From JAQVEM01 sp964601205 (GTDB taxonomy: Bacteria; Actinomycetota; Humimicrobiia; Humimicrobiales; Humimicrobiaceae), in the NCBI GenBank assembly GCA_964601205.1, contig CAZRML010000036.1, forward strand, positions 62,001 through 126,000: a stretch of DNA of 64,000 bases, written 5' to 3'. Within the stretch, counting starts at the first letter, position 1. Each line of letters starts with the position of its first letter. Both the position numbers and the translations under genes were made by a program. The notes beneath the pieces are model-generated. The model was not told the origin of the DNA. It saw only the letters and a list, made by a program, of their open reading frames with translations, and made no database searches. Below, in pieces: positions 1-9,854 of the stretch.

Positions 1-1
1 T

Positions 2-1117
2 GATAGTGAAAAACAGGATAGTTTGTTTGAAATAGAAAAGAATTTAGAGATTTCCAAAAGCTCTCTAAGGCTTGCACGGCTGAGTTACCAGAGCGCCCTG
101 GACTCCAATCATATTGCAATACAACAGGCTCAAATAAATGAACAGAAGGCAGCAGAATCTACCGAGAATACCCTTAAATCTCTTCAAATCTCAATGGAAA
201 GTGCAGATGCATCTGTGGAGAGTGCAGAGCGTGCCCTTGAAGAAGCAAAACAACTACTGGAAATGGTCGAAGATGAATCCACTACAACAGAAATGCAACT
301 TGCACAATATGAATCAAGTGTAGAATCTGCTGAAGAAAAAGTGGAGTCGTCAGAGCTCTCAGAAAAATCAACACAGTTACAACAAGAATCTTCATATGAA
401 AATTCTCTTATAAACCAGTCTTCAACATACTGGTCAAATCTGTCCAGTCTGCAATCTGCAGAAAAGGCAATAACACAGGCCGCCGAAAATCTGAAGCAAA
501 CACAAATAAAACTTGAGCTTGCAGAGAAAGAGTACGAAAATGCAAAAGAAGACCTGGGAGAATATAAAATATATGCCCCCTATGATGGTATGGTTGTTTC
601 AACTGATTTTACGGCCGGAGGGGAGATAAATGAAGGTGGCTCCGTTTCAATTATCAGCAATGACTTCATAATAAAAGCTATGGTCAGTGAAAGTGATATA
701 GTAAAAATATCCATCGGCCAGGAATCAAATGTTACGCTGGATGCTTATCCTGATATTGTGCTTACAGGAAATGTAAAAAAAATATTACCCATAGGAAGTG
801 AAGAGGGCAACATAGTTTACTATGAAACTACAATAAGCTTTAAAAATGAAGCAGACGTTGAAATACTTTATGGGATGTCGGCCAATATTTATATAATAGA
901 TGTTATGGCAGAAAACGTGCTTTATGTTCCCTTTCAGGCAGTTTATGAGGAAGAAGGAAAAAGCTATGTAGATGTAATTATACCGGGAAAGGGTGAAGAA
1001 GATGAAGAAGCCCTAAATGTAAGAAAAACCGGGATCACAACAGGTACCAGTAATTATTATTATATAGAAGTAATTTCAGGACTGGATGAGGGTGATACTA
1101 TAATTACTTCAAGGTAA
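2..1117 (+). CDS. Periplasmic adaptor (membrane fusion) subunit of a MacA-like exporter, 5' truncated
   Basis: The reading frame is open to the first bases of the window, so the true start and any signal peptide lie upstream; the first in-window TTG is internal. About the first 190 visible residues are a long Ala/Glu/Gln/Ser-rich coiled coil, the hairpin of HlyD/MacA adaptors. A lipoyl/barrel-sandwich half motif follows (IYAPYDGMVVSTDFTAGGEI), then a beta-barrel region and a C-terminal membrane-proximal domain ending in GLDEGDTIITSR. Such adaptors bridge an inner-membrane ABC transporter to the cell surface or an outer-membrane channel. The next two genes, same strand, are a MacB-type ATPase and permease, so these form one tripartite exporter. 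The substrate cannot be inferred. Confidence 0.85.
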   Translation, partial: DSEKQDSLFEIEKNLEISKSSLRLARLSYQSALDSNHIAIQQAQINEQKAAESTENTLKSLQISMESADASVESAERALEEAKQLLEMVEDESTTTEMQLAQYESSVESAEEKVESSELSEKSTQLQQESSYENSLINQSSTYWSNLSSLQSAEKAITQAAENLKQTQIKLELAEKEYENAKEDLGEYKIYAPYDGMVVSTDFTAGGEINEGGSVSIISNDFIIKAMVSESDIVKISIGQESNVTLDAYPDIVLTGNVKKILPIGSEEGNIVYYETTISFKNEADVEILYGMSANIYIIDVMAENVLYVPFQAVYEEEGKSYVDVIIPGKGEEDEEALNVRKTGITTGTSNYYYIEVISGLDEGDTIITSR

Positions 1118-1158
1118 TAAATTAAAGGCTATAAAAATTAAATTTTATGGAGTTTTAA

Positions 1159-1929
1159 ATGAGCGGCAAAATTATAGATATGAAAGAAATTGTAAAAATA
1201 TATAAAACCGGAGATATGGGGCTATATGCACTGAGAGGAGTGGACCTGGAAATAAGAAAAGGAGAGTTTATTTCCATAATGGGACCTTCAGGTTCAGGGA
1301 AATCCACGCTTATGAATATTATCGGATGCCTTGATACCCCGACTGCAGGTTCGTATATAGTTGAGGAGGAAGATGTAAGTAAGTTAAAAGATGACCATCT
1401 GGCAGAGATACGTAATAAAAAAATAGGCTTCGTTTTCCAGACTTTCAATCTTCTTCCCAGGTTTAATATCATAGGGAACATAGAACTGCCACTGATTTAC
1501 TCCAAATCAGCCCCGATTCGAATCAGAAGGACACTTATAGATAAAGTGGTTGATTCGGTAGGTCTGACAGGCTGGAAAAGGCACAGGCCCGGTGAGCTTT
1601 CAGGCGGCCAGAGGCAGAGAGTTGCTATTGCAAGAGCCCTGGTAAATAACCCCTCGCTCATACTTGCCGATGAGCCGACAGGTAACCTGGATTCAAGAAC
1701 CGGGGAGGAGATTATCGCCATATTCCAGAAATTAAACAGGGAAGGAAAGACCATAATACTTGTTACACACGAACTTGAGATAGCCATGCACACCAGCAGG
1801 ATTATATATCTAAAAGACGGTATCATTACAAATGAAGAAATAATAGACTCTCCTGTTGACGCTATCGCTAAACTAAATAAAATGCCCGGATTGGAAGATA
1901 GGATAAATAATTCCGGAGCAAATAAATAA
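1159..1929 (+). CDS. MacB/LolD-type ABC transporter ATP-binding protein
   Basis: A 256-residue ABC ATPase with all motifs intact: Walker A GPSGSGKST (42-50), Q-loop Gln94, signature LSGGQ (147-151), Walker B LILADE (167-172) and switch His204. The sequence GNLDS after Walker B and the short length are typical of the MacB/LolD/FtsE branch, whose members drive mechanotransmission through FtsX-like permeases rather than substrate passage through the membrane. It lies 41 bp after the adaptor gene and 72 bp before the permease on the same strand, consistent with one exporter operon. Confidence 0.93.
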   Translation: MSGKIIDMKEIVKIYKTGDMGLYALRGVDLEIRKGEFISIMGPSGSGKSTLMNIIGCLDTPTAGSYIVEEEDVSKLKDDHLAEIRNKKIGFVFQTFNLLPRFNIIGNIELPLIYSKSAPIRIRRTLIDKVVDSVGLTGWKRHRPGELSGGQRQRVAIARALVNNPSLILADEPTGNLDSRTGEEIIAIFQKLNREGKTIILVTHELEIAMHTSRIIYLKDGIITNEEIIDSPVDAIAKLNKMPGLEDRINNSGANK

Positions 1930-2001
1930 AATTTCTGACACGGAAGTAATAATTAGCAGAATTACGGTATAAAAAAACGAATTCTAATAGAAGGATGAAA
2001 A

Positions 2002-3273
2002 ATGAGAAGGATACTTGAAAATATTAAGATTGCATTCAGTTCACTATTTTTAAATAAACTGAGGGCTTTTCTTACCATGCTGGGCATTATAATAGGTGTT
2101 GGTGCCGTTGTAGCGGTAATTTCAGTTGGAGCAGGAACAGAAGCGGCAATAACTGAAAACATGCAGAGCGTTGGAACCAATATCCTGACCATTTCCCCCG
2201 CAAGAGATACTTCAACGGGACCCGGGGGCGGAGAAAGACATGGAGGCAGTATGTTCATCAAAATGGATTCCGATGAAGAAACAGTAGCCGGTGAGCTCTA
2301 CCCTGAGGATGCCCGTGTACTAAAAGCAGAATCTTCACTTATAAATGAAGCAGTAGCAATCATAAGCACCGGTATGGACTCTACCATATCATACTTAAGC
2401 TGGAGCGGCCAGACAGGTATAACGGGAACAACTGAAGAATATTTTTCAGCTATGGGATATGAAGTCGCGGATGGAATTTTATTTACCGGCAATGATATAT
2501 CAAATTTATCCAGTGTCGCAGTTATAGGCGGTGCCATAGTGGATGATTATTTTGGAATGATCAATCCTATAGGTGAAACAATAAAAATAAACGGACAGAA
2601 TTTTATCGTAATCGGGGTACTGGAGTCTATTGGTGCGGCCACTTTCGGAGCCGATCCTGATAATAGCGTGTACATACCAATTACTACGGCCCAGAATAAA
2701 CTCACAGGCAGAAATACGATAGACAGCATAATAGTAAAGGTAAAGAGCGAGGAATTGATATACAGGGCAACAGAGGAAATTACAGCCATATTAAGAGAGC
2801 AGCACCAAATACTTCCGGACGGATTAAATGATTTTACAGTAAGCAGCTCCACCCAGTTGCTGGAGATGGCCTCTTCTATCTCAGAAACCATTTCGGTTAC
2901 CCTTGGCGGCATTGCAGCCATATCTCTTCTGGTTGGAGGCATAGGCATTATGAATATAATGTTTGTTTCGGTAACAGAAAGGACAAGAGAAATTGGAATC
3001 AGAAAAGCAATAGGCGCCAAGAACAGAGATATACTTATTCAGTTTATAACCGAAAGTATTGTCTTAAGTCTTACCGGAGGGATTATGGGAGTAGGATTTG
3101 CGTTTTTGATATCATGGATATTAAAAACCTTTACAGACCTTACCTCTCTAATAACAGCTTATCCCATAGTGCTGGCTCTTTCTTTTTCTACTATTATAGG
3201 ACTCATATTTGGGATATTCCCGGCTATGCGCGCCGCCAGCCTGAACCCCATAGATTCACTGAGATATGAGTAG
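2002..3273 (+). CDS. MacB/FtsX-like ABC transporter permease
   Basis: A 423-residue protein. One N-terminal membrane helix (about residues 18-42, LRAFLTMLGIIIGVGAVVAV) is followed by a roughly 240-residue extracytoplasmic MacB periplasmic core domain, then three C-terminal helices (about 290-320, 345-370 and 380-410) of the FtsX fold. The conserved TREIGIRKAIGA segment, between the second and third helices, is typical of lipoprotein-release and antimicrobial-peptide export permeases. The start follows an AAGGATG-type ribosome site. It forms a tripartite pump with the two preceding genes; export of a peptide, antibiotic or lipid is possible, but the substrate is unknown. Confidence 0.9.
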   Translation: MRRILENIKIAFSSLFLNKLRAFLTMLGIIIGVGAVVAVISVGAGTEAAITENMQSVGTNILTISPARDTSTGPGGGERHGGSMFIKMDSDEETVAGELYPEDARVLKAESSLINEAVAIISTGMDSTISYLSWSGQTGITGTTEEYFSAMGYEVADGILFTGNDISNLSSVAVIGGAIVDDYFGMINPIGETIKINGQNFIVIGVLESIGAATFGADPDNSVYIPITTAQNKLTGRNTIDSIIVKVKSEELIYRATEEITAILREQHQILPDGLNDFTVSSSTQLLEMASSISETISVTLGGIAAISLLVGGIGIMNIMFVSVTERTREIGIRKAIGAKNRDILIQFITESIVLSLTGGIMGVGFAFLISWILKTFTDLTSLITAYPIVLALSFSTIIGLIFGIFPAMRAASLNPIDSLRYE

Positions 3274-3373
3274 GAATTCATGGAAATTTTGATTATAAGC
3301 TCCACATTTTCTTCATTTTTTTTTCATATAATCCTATTTAAATTTATTATCTTATTATCTACGGAGGAATAAG

Positions 3374-3703
3374 ATGGAGCAGCAATTTGGCAGACCCGGG
3401 GGTATATTTACGATTTTCAGGATATTACCATATCTGCGATATTCCCTTTATATAGCCATAGGGCTACTTATTATTTCTATAGTTCTCTGGGCTTTTTTTG
3501 CTAAAAAGAAACTCAGATGGGTGAAAGTACTGGCCATAATTTTAACTATACTGGTTGTTATTACCGGCGCACTGGGCACTGTATCAATACTTTCCGGAAG
3601 GAATATGGAGCAGAGGGGCTTTCAGGAGAGAGGAATGCCCGACGGTTTTGAGAGAGATGGGCAGCGTATGAAAGACGGGGAAAATATCAATAAAAGTAAT
3701 TAA
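3374..3703 (+). CDS. Small two-helix membrane protein, unknown function
   Basis: A 109-residue protein with a strong ribosome site (GGAGGA) ahead of its ATG. Two hydrophobic helices are visible, about residues 22-46 (YSLYIAIGLLIISIVLWAFF) and 53-72 (KVLAIILTILVVITGALGTV). A hydrophilic tail rich in Arg, Gly, Glu and Met follows, with no catalytic motif. It lies 100 bp after the exporter permease on the same strand and may be an accessory of that exporter, but I recognise no family. Confidence 0.6.
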   Translation: MEQQFGRPGGIFTIFRILPYLRYSLYIAIGLLIISIVLWAFFAKKKLRWVKVLAIILTILVVITGALGTVSILSGRNMEQRGFQERGMPDGFERDGQRMKDGENINKSN

Positions 3704-3752
3704 ATTTTGCCCCATATCATAAAAACTTTATCTTCATCAAATTAAACAGCTA

Positions 3753-4952
3753 TTATAACTTAGATTTATAATTATCATTAACAAGTACTAGATTATTTTC
3801 TTCTGAGCCATATATCCTGCCCTTCCAATTTACCCTTATCCCCCTGGAAGTGTCATATATTGATTTCAGCGCAATCAATATCAGATAAATCATAGCAACC
3901 GGATGCAGCAGAATATCTACAGCTTTGCATCTAAATCTTATGGAAAGAATTATTTTAGTAATTAAAATAATAGTTATCTGCAGGGTTATAAGCTCTGTTA
4001 TAACCATTGGCCACCTGAAGAAAATCGCCGGTAAAAGCATGAAAAAAGGTGCTAAAAATAAAGCTGATATCAGCATAATACCGATTGATATGATAAAAAT
4101 TTTGTAATCAAAAACAGCAAACAAAGTTTTTGAATGCCCCCGGGCCACTTCTTTAAAATTCCTGTAGTTCCGGCTATATAAATTATTTCGCCCATCAAAA
4201 ATCATAAACTTATATCCATATCTTTTAACCTTTTTTGATATCCTGATATCATCAAGCACTTCGCCCTTAACAGATTCATGCCCTCCAATTTTTTTATAGA
4301 CCCCTTTTTTAAAAAGCATAAACTGTCCTATCGCAGTACAAAATAGGGCACTTCTTGTCCTGTTTATAAGATAAACCGGCATAAAACATAAAATCATATA
4401 CTGGCCAAAGGGGACTACCATCCTCTCATGTATGGTAACCATTATCTGCTTTGATAATACAGAGAGTGCATCCAGTTTATTTTTTAAAAGACAGGCTACT
4501 GCACTGGAGACAGAATTAGGAAAGTGAAGGGTATCTGCATCAGTAAAAATAAGATACTCACCCCTGGAATACTCTGCCAGCTGATGGCAGGCATAAGTTT
4601 TTCCCATCCATCCTTTCTTTAGCGGCTTACCATGGAACAAAATGACCCTACTGTCTTTTTCTGAGAGCTCTTCTACTATCTGTGCCGTATTATCAGTAGA
4701 GTTATCATCAAGCACTAATATTTCAATATTTCTATAATCCTGCTTCATTAAGGATGTTATACATCTTCTTATATTATTTTCTTCATTCCTGGCAGGAATA
4801 AGTATGGATATAAGGGGATTCTTTTCCAGTACATTTCGCGGCAGTTTAAACCTGGATATATCTTTAAAAAAAATGTTGTTCACTAAAAAGTTTAGCAGCA
4901 CAAATACTAAAACTGCTGTAATAACATACTGATATAATAAAAATAAATCCAT
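3753..4952 (-). CDS. Membrane-anchored family 2 glycosyltransferase
   Basis: A 399-residue GT-A glycosyltransferase. An N-terminal anchor (about 5-25) is followed by the GT2 core: SILIPARNEENNI, nucleotide-binding DDNSTDNTA (82-90), metal-binding TDADT (137-141) and an LDDIRISKKVKRYG segment with the likely catalytic acid. Hydrophobic helices follow (about 275-350). This layout resembles CrtQ-like and other inverting transferases that glycosylate lipids or carotenoids at the membrane. It converges with the small membrane protein gene and has no obvious operon partner, so the acceptor is unknown. Confidence 0.8.
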   Translation of the reverse strand: MDLFLLYQYVITAVLVFVLLNFLVNNIFFKDISRFKLPRNVLEKNPLISILIPARNEENNIRRCITSLMKQDYRNIEILVLDDNSTDNTAQIVEELSEKDSRVILFHGKPLKKGWMGKTYACHQLAEYSRGEYLIFTDADTLHFPNSVSSAVACLLKNKLDALSVLSKQIMVTIHERMVVPFGQYMILCFMPVYLINRTRSALFCTAIGQFMLFKKGVYKKIGGHESVKGEVLDDIRISKKVKRYGYKFMIFDGRNNLYSRNYRNFKEVARGHSKTLFAVFDYKIFIISIGIMLISALFLAPFFMLLPAIFFRWPMVITELITLQITIILITKIILSIRFRCKAVDILLHPVAMIYLILIALKSIYDTSRGIRVNWKGRIYGSEENNLVLVNDNYKSKL

Positions 4953-5220
4953 ATATTAATATATATTAATTTTTAATAAAAAATCAAATACTTTAATCAT
5001 TAATAACAGTCCTGTTGATTTTAAGACGTATTTTGAAACAAAGGGTTTTCAGATATTTAATAATTTAATGCATACTCAGGGTAAATTATTTAAGAAAAAT
5101 CTGGCAAAGGTGTAAGAGCTTTTGCTGTAAAATGCTATTAAACTGGCCGTGCATTGCGGCCATGACTAAAACGAGACACTGGAAAGCAAAATACTTTTTA
5201 ATTCAGCCCTTATAAAAAGG

Positions 5221-5730
5221 CTAAATCTTCCAATTTTTATTTAAAATAAAAACGGACATCTCTTTTCCTTTATACTTTTCTACTTTTCCCAGTTCGCTTA
5301 ATTTTTTCTCCAGACAAAAAAAATCTACTGCCTGATAGGGGTCTTTAGAGTGAACTTCCTCAAAATAATCCGGGTTAAATTCTGCTATAATCACTTTTTC
5401 TCTGGCCACCCGATGGGCCTGTTCAATAAAATCTTTTCTTTTCTTTCTGTCCACATGATGCAAGGCTCCATAACTAATTACGATATCAAAAGAATTATCT
5501 GAATAAGTAAGAGCAATGGCATCTTCTTTTTCAAATCTAATCTTCTTCCTGAGTTCTTCCGGCACTTCTGTTTCTGCCTGCCTGAGGGCGCTTTCCGAAA
5601 CATCAACTGTGGTAACTTCGCAATTAAAATCCCTGGCAGCAGTGACAGCTAAATTTCCTGCTCCTATATCCAGTAGGGTCTTGCCTTTTACTCTGCCAAT
5701 TTCCAGCACTTCTTCTCTTTTAAAATTCAT
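5221..5730 (-). CDS. Class I SAM-dependent methyltransferase
   Basis: A 169-residue protein that is almost only a Rossmann methyltransferase core. Motif I is LLDIGAGNLAV (19-29), motif II has an acidic residue in VTTVDVSES for the adenosyl ribose, and the motif IV region reads FDIVISYGALHHVDR, typical of Methyltransf_11/25 proteins. There is no substrate domain, so the substrate cannot be assigned. It is divergent from lnt and stands alone on the minus strand. Confidence 0.75.
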   Translation of the reverse strand: MNFKREEVLEIGRVKGKTLLDIGAGNLAVTAARDFNCEVTTVDVSESALRQAETEVPEELRKKIRFEKEDAIALTYSDNSFDIVISYGALHHVDRKKRKDFIEQAHRVAREKVIIAEFNPDYFEEVHSKDPYQAVDFFCLEKKLSELGKVEKYKGKEMSVFILNKNWKI

Positions 5731-5856
5731 GTTATTGCCCTTTTATCCTATATTAATAATATTCCCCTGTAATATTAGCCTGCTGACCAAATAAAACCGG
5801 AGGATTTTAAAGGAACATAGTTTCACGGGTGATGTTTTTTTAAAATCATTTTACTC

Positions 5857-5877
5857 AATTGTACAGAGAATTGTACA
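5857..5877 (+). repeat. Two AATTGTACA direct repeats upstream of lnt
   Basis: AATTGTACA occurs at 5857-5865 and again at 5869-5877, a 12-bp period. TTGTAC of the first copy and TATAAA 16 bp further could act as -35 and -10 elements, so the second copy would lie inside the promoter spacer. This could be a regulator site, but no matching regulator gene is adjacent. Confidence 0.35.
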
Positions 5878-5945
5878 TATTATAAAATAAAAGATAAGTT
5901 AAAAAATTCAGGAACGGAGCCTGTGGTTTAAAAACTGCCAGAGCA

Positions 5946-7484
5946 GTGAGAAATGCGATGAGATCTGGAACAAAATTTTTATTAGTTCTGCTATCAGGAG
6001 CCCTGCTGGTTTCAAGCTTCTATGGCCCGGGTTTTCTGGCCTGGTTCTGTCTGGTTCCTTATTTTATTGTTGCATATTATTCAAATCTCAGGCAAACCGT
6101 CTTTTTTAGTTTTCTGCTGGGACTGGCATATTTTTCCGGAGTCACTTACTGGTTTCTGGAATATAGTTTTGTCTTCTGGCTACCTATTCTGGGCATTTTA
6201 GCATCATATATCATCATATTCGGGATAGTTTTATATTTTATATATTCAAAAATTAAATGGCCGGTACTAAGATTTATATTAATTTCAGCAGTATGGATGG
6301 CAATTGAGTTTTTTAGAAACCGGACTTTTTTAGCATTCCCCTGGGGGATGATTGCCTATTCACAGCATGATTACCTGGCAGTAATGCAGATGGCAAAAAT
6401 AACCGGCGCATATGGAGTATCGCTTATATTAATTTTATTTAATACTGCTCTTTCTGAATCTATTATTGATTCTATAAAAAAAGAGAAAATAAATATTAAA
6501 AACTTCCGGTACGCACTGCCTGTAATATGCCTCGTGCTAATAATAATGGTTTCGGGTTTTATAAATATAAATTCATACAGAAACGATACAGGTCAAAGAA
6601 AAGAAACAGGGATAAATATCGCACTGGTCCAGACCAATATCTCTTTTGATGATAAATTTGAGAAGGATAGCAGCGTATTGATACCAGAACCGCACAGCAA
6701 AGATGAATATTTTAATAAAGGCACCGAGCTTATAGTTTTTCCAGAAAGTGTTATATGGGGAACTCTGGAGAGAAATAAAACTTTTGGCGAGTGGGCCCAA
6801 AAAACCATAAAAAGGCAGAACCTATATTTAATCACGGGCCAGATTCTGTGGGACGAAGATAAAAACTATTATAACTCCGTTGTCCTCTACTCACCTGAAT
6901 CGGAGATTGCTGGCAGGTACAATAAGATTCATCCACTCCCCTGTGCTGAATATATGCCGTACCCCGATGTTCTGGGATTCCTCAGTTTTTTAAATATAGC
7001 CAAATTAAATATAACCCCTGTAAGAGAATTTGAGATGATTAATTATCCCCCAAAAGGCAGCCTGGGAATTAATATATGTTTTGAATCTACACTGCCGATA
7101 ATTGCGAGGTCCTTCAGGAACAATGGAGCAGAAGCAATATTTGTGTTTACCGACGATGCCGGTTTTAAGGATAGCCTTGCTTCCTGGCAGCATGTTATTT
7201 TTTCAAGGGTCAGGGCAATAGAGAACGGCTGTTACGTTGTTCATAGCAGCAATATGGGCGTATCAGCAATTATAGACCCGGTTGGAGAGATATCATCGCA
7301 AACAAAACTGGGCAGAAAGGTAGTCTTATATGATACTATATTTTTAAATTCTGATAGGACTTTTTACTCGGTCTATGGAAACGTGATAATGTATATATAT
7401 TTTGGAATTTCACTGATATATCTGGCCATATATATTATTCATAAAACCATGTTTAAAAAGAGTTTAACCATTTCCCGCCAATAA
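5946..7484 (+). CDS. lnt: Apolipoprotein N-acyltransferase
   Basis: A 512-residue enzyme that N-acylates the diacylglyceryl-cysteine of lipoproteins at the outer face of the inner membrane. Several N-terminal membrane helices (about 1-200) precede a nitrilase-like domain and one C-terminal helix. The catalytic triad is visible: Glu267 in LIVFPES, Lys327 in YNKIHPLP and Cys378 in GINICFES, matching the family Glu-Lys-Cys order and the usual length of about 500. The GTG at 5946 is the longest start; the ATG at 5958 is equally plausible because neither has a strong ribosome site. Its presence suggests lipoproteins such as PstS and the sugar-binding protein in this window may become triacylated. 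Confidence 0.92.
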   Translation: MRNAMRSGTKFLLVLLSGALLVSSFYGPGFLAWFCLVPYFIVAYYSNLRQTVFFSFLLGLAYFSGVTYWFLEYSFVFWLPILGILASYIIIFGIVLYFIYSKIKWPVLRFILISAVWMAIEFFRNRTFLAFPWGMIAYSQHDYLAVMQMAKITGAYGVSLILILFNTALSESIIDSIKKEKINIKNFRYALPVICLVLIIMVSGFININSYRNDTGQRKETGINIALVQTNISFDDKFEKDSSVLIPEPHSKDEYFNKGTELIVFPESVIWGTLERNKTFGEWAQKTIKRQNLYLITGQILWDEDKNYYNSVVLYSPESEIAGRYNKIHPLPCAEYMPYPDVLGFLSFLNIAKLNITPVREFEMINYPPKGSLGINICFESTLPIIARSFRNNGAEAIFVFTDDAGFKDSLASWQHVIFSRVRAIENGCYVVHSSNMGVSAIIDPVGEISSQTKLGRKVVLYDTIFLNSDRTFYSVYGNVIMYIYFGISLIYLAIYIIHKTMFKKSLTISRQ

Positions 7485-7705
7485 AATATTGCATTAACAG
7501 CATGTTATCTAAATCTCAATTTCAAAATCTCCGTATTTCTAATCATAAAATAATTAATCCTTTTCTATAATCAAAGACACAACCGGTTTTTTTATTCCTC
7601 TTTTACTGTTGAAAATAACCTGTACTTTTATAATAATAGTAATGGTACAAAAATTCGTAATTAGCCGTAGTTTTGAAATAACCATCATAATTAGAGGGGA
7701 AAGTT

Positions 7706-8359
7706 ATGGAAAACAATAAAAAAGTAATATTTCTGATCAGGCACGGAAATACAGAATTTAATAAAAAAAAGCTTTTCAGGGGTCATTTTGATGTTCCTCT
7801 GGACAGCACCGGCATCAGACAGGCAGAAGAAACCGGAAAATTTCTTAAAGTCATAGATTTTGATGTGATATTTTCAAGTCCCTTAAGCAGAGCATATAAA
7901 ACAGCCGAGATCATAAAAAAATACCAGAAAAATACTGTTAAGCTTAGAAAGGAAGACGGATTTTTAGACCTTAATTTTGGGGACTGGGAAGGGAAAGGAT
8001 ATGATGAAGTCAAATTAGAGTATCCAGAAATTTTCAATCAGTGGATGAGAGAACCCTATAAGGCATCCATCCCTAAAGGAGAGATGCTGTATGATGCCCA
8101 GAGCAGAGCCTGGAAAACTTTAAAAGAAATTGTGGAAAATAATGCCGGCACTTTTCTGGCAATTGTAACACATAGAATCATTAACAAACTTCTAATCTCA
8201 AAAATGCTTGATATTGGCGAATCAGGCATCTGGAAAATTAACCAGGACCCGTGCTGCATCAACATTTTTGAATTCAATTACGGTTACTTCTTTGCCTCCA
8301 GGTTAAATTATAATTTTCATATAGCAGATATAAAAGATAGTTTTTTTAAAATAGATTAA
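7706..8359 (+). CDS. Histidine phosphatase superfamily protein (phosphoglycerate-mutase-like)
   Basis: A 217-residue protein with the RHG signature at 12-14 (phospho-acceptor His13), Arg62 in SSPLSRA, Glu95 in the FGDWEG motif and the second catalytic histidine His156 in IVTHR. The family includes GpmB, CobC (alpha-ribazole phosphatase) and broad-specificity phosphatases, so the exact substrate is open; cofactor-dependent mutase activity is unlikely at this size. A GAGGGGAAAG ribosome site precedes the ATG. No cobalamin genes are nearby to favour CobC. Confidence 0.8.
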   Translation: MENNKKVIFLIRHGNTEFNKKKLFRGHFDVPLDSTGIRQAEETGKFLKVIDFDVIFSSPLSRAYKTAEIIKKYQKNTVKLRKEDGFLDLNFGDWEGKGYDEVKLEYPEIFNQWMREPYKASIPKGEMLYDAQSRAWKTLKEIVENNAGTFLAIVTHRIINKLLISKMLDIGESGIWKINQDPCCINIFEFNYGYFFASRLNYNFHIADIKDSFFKID

Positions 8360-8617
8360 ATAATACAGAATTGCTGCCATTAATGCTGTTGTGCTGCCAG
8401 AGAAAGATGAAACCCTGATATTTATATAATTCCACATTACCCCTGCAATAAGAAATGAGAAAAAACTGCATATTCCTGTGCTTGTTTTAATTTAGCCAAC
8501 AGCAATCCGGGTTATTTGAATAAAGTTTCCAATAATTAAATATATAATAGCCCTGCTTCAAAACCTTATAAAAAAGCTTTATTCTATTCTGCAAGAGCCT
8601 GCTTATACTATCGAGGC

Positions 8618-9706
8618 CTATTCAAATAATACTTTAAACTTCCCATATCCGCGTTCTTCCAGCTCATCCAATCTTACAAAATCCAGTGCGCCGCTATTTA
8701 TACAATAACGCAACCCCCCTTCTTCAGCAGGCCCGTCGTAAAACAGGTGGCCTAAATGACTGTCTCCGCTTCTGCTTCTTACTTCTATTCTTTCCATACC
8801 GGCAGATTTATCCGTGTAATAGTTTACAACGTTCCACTGTATGGGCCTGGTAAATGATGGCCAGCCTGTACCAGAATTATATTTATCCGTAGATAAAAAC
8901 AAGGGCTCTCCCGTTACTATGTCAACATAAAGACCGGCTTCTTTGTTATCCCAGTATTCATTTTCAAAAGGGCTTTCCGTAAAGCTCTCCCGGGTAATAC
9001 TGAACTGCAGACCGGTTAATTTTTTCTTTATTTCTTCATCGGCTGGCTTTGGGTAATCTTTCAGGTTGACTAACGGTTTTAGTTCTGGTATTTTGCTTAA
9101 ATTTATATGAGAGTAGCCGCCGGCATTTTTTTCCAGATAGTTCTGGTGGTAATCCTCTGCCAGAACATAATTTTTAACAGGCTCTATCTCTGTTACAATC
9201 TTTTCGCTATATTTTGCCTGTTCATCCGCTGTTACCGAATCAATTACTTTTTTATCTTCCTCATCCACATAATATATACCCGAACGGTATTGACCGCCCC
9301 GGTCATTTCCCTGCCGGTTCAGAACTGTGGGGTCAATTACTGCATAATAATAACTGAGAAGCCGTGCAAGGGATATTTTTTCAGGGTCATAAACCACATA
9401 TACCGTCTCTGCATGTCCCGTTTCTTTGATAGAATTATAATCTGTTTTATCACCTGTTCCATTTGCATATCCCACATTGGTGTACTCAATTCCGCTTATC
9501 CGGTCAATATAGGCCTGAAGCCCCCAGAAACATCCACCTGCCAGATATATTTCTTTATACCTGCTGTTTTTATAATCCGGAACAATCATTATAGATTCCT
9601 TTTGGTTGTCTTTTTTAGAATTGTTATTTATATTAAAAAATATAAAGCCCAATACTGTCGCAATAATAATGATAATTATTACTATTATAATTATATATGT
9701 CTTCAT
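8618..9706 (-). CDS. msrAB: Membrane-anchored fused methionine sulfoxide reductase MsrA-MsrB
   Basis: A 362-residue fusion that repairs both S- and R-methionine sulfoxide. A very hydrophobic Ile-rich N-terminal helix (about 3-25) suggests anchoring, with the enzyme outside the cytoplasm. MsrA follows with GGCFWG (catalytic Cys59) and YHQNYL. MsrB occupies about 225-362 with GTGWPSF, RSRSGDSHLGHLF and catalytic Cys335 in RYCINSGAL. The structural-zinc CxxC pairs found in some MsrB proteins are absent. It lies downstream of prx and perR on the same strand and is probably part of the peroxide response, although the 148-bp gap could hold its own promoter. Confidence 0.93.
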   Translation of the reverse strand: MKTYIIIIVIIIIIIATVLGFIFFNINNNSKKDNQKESIMIVPDYKNSRYKEIYLAGGCFWGLQAYIDRISGIEYTNVGYANGTGDKTDYNSIKETGHAETVYVVYDPEKISLARLLSYYYAVIDPTVLNRQGNDRGGQYRSGIYYVDEEDKKVIDSVTADEQAKYSEKIVTEIEPVKNYVLAEDYHQNYLEKNAGGYSHINLSKIPELKPLVNLKDYPKPADEEIKKKLTGLQFSITRESFTESPFENEYWDNKEAGLYVDIVTGEPLFLSTDKYNSGTGWPSFTRPIQWNVVNYYTDKSAGMERIEVRSRSGDSHLGHLFYDGPAEEGGLRYCINSGALDFVRLDELEERGYGKFKVLFE

Positions 9707-9854
9707 ATTCCTGAATAATTACTCCTTACCCCGGGAGATTATATCCCATTAGCCTGTAACATAGGCCTGAAAATTTTTATAGTACAAATATTGTCAATAG
9801 AAAGTAAAGGCTCAACTTACAACTACCGGAAATCCTCTAACAGAACAAACACCA

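Noticed and set aside
2547..3020. A 157-codon minus-strand frame
   Set aside because: Fully antisense to the MacB-type permease, without a ribosome site.
9107..9718. A 203-codon plus-strand frame
   Set aside because: Antisense to msrAB; hydrophobicity reflects the complement of the coding strand.
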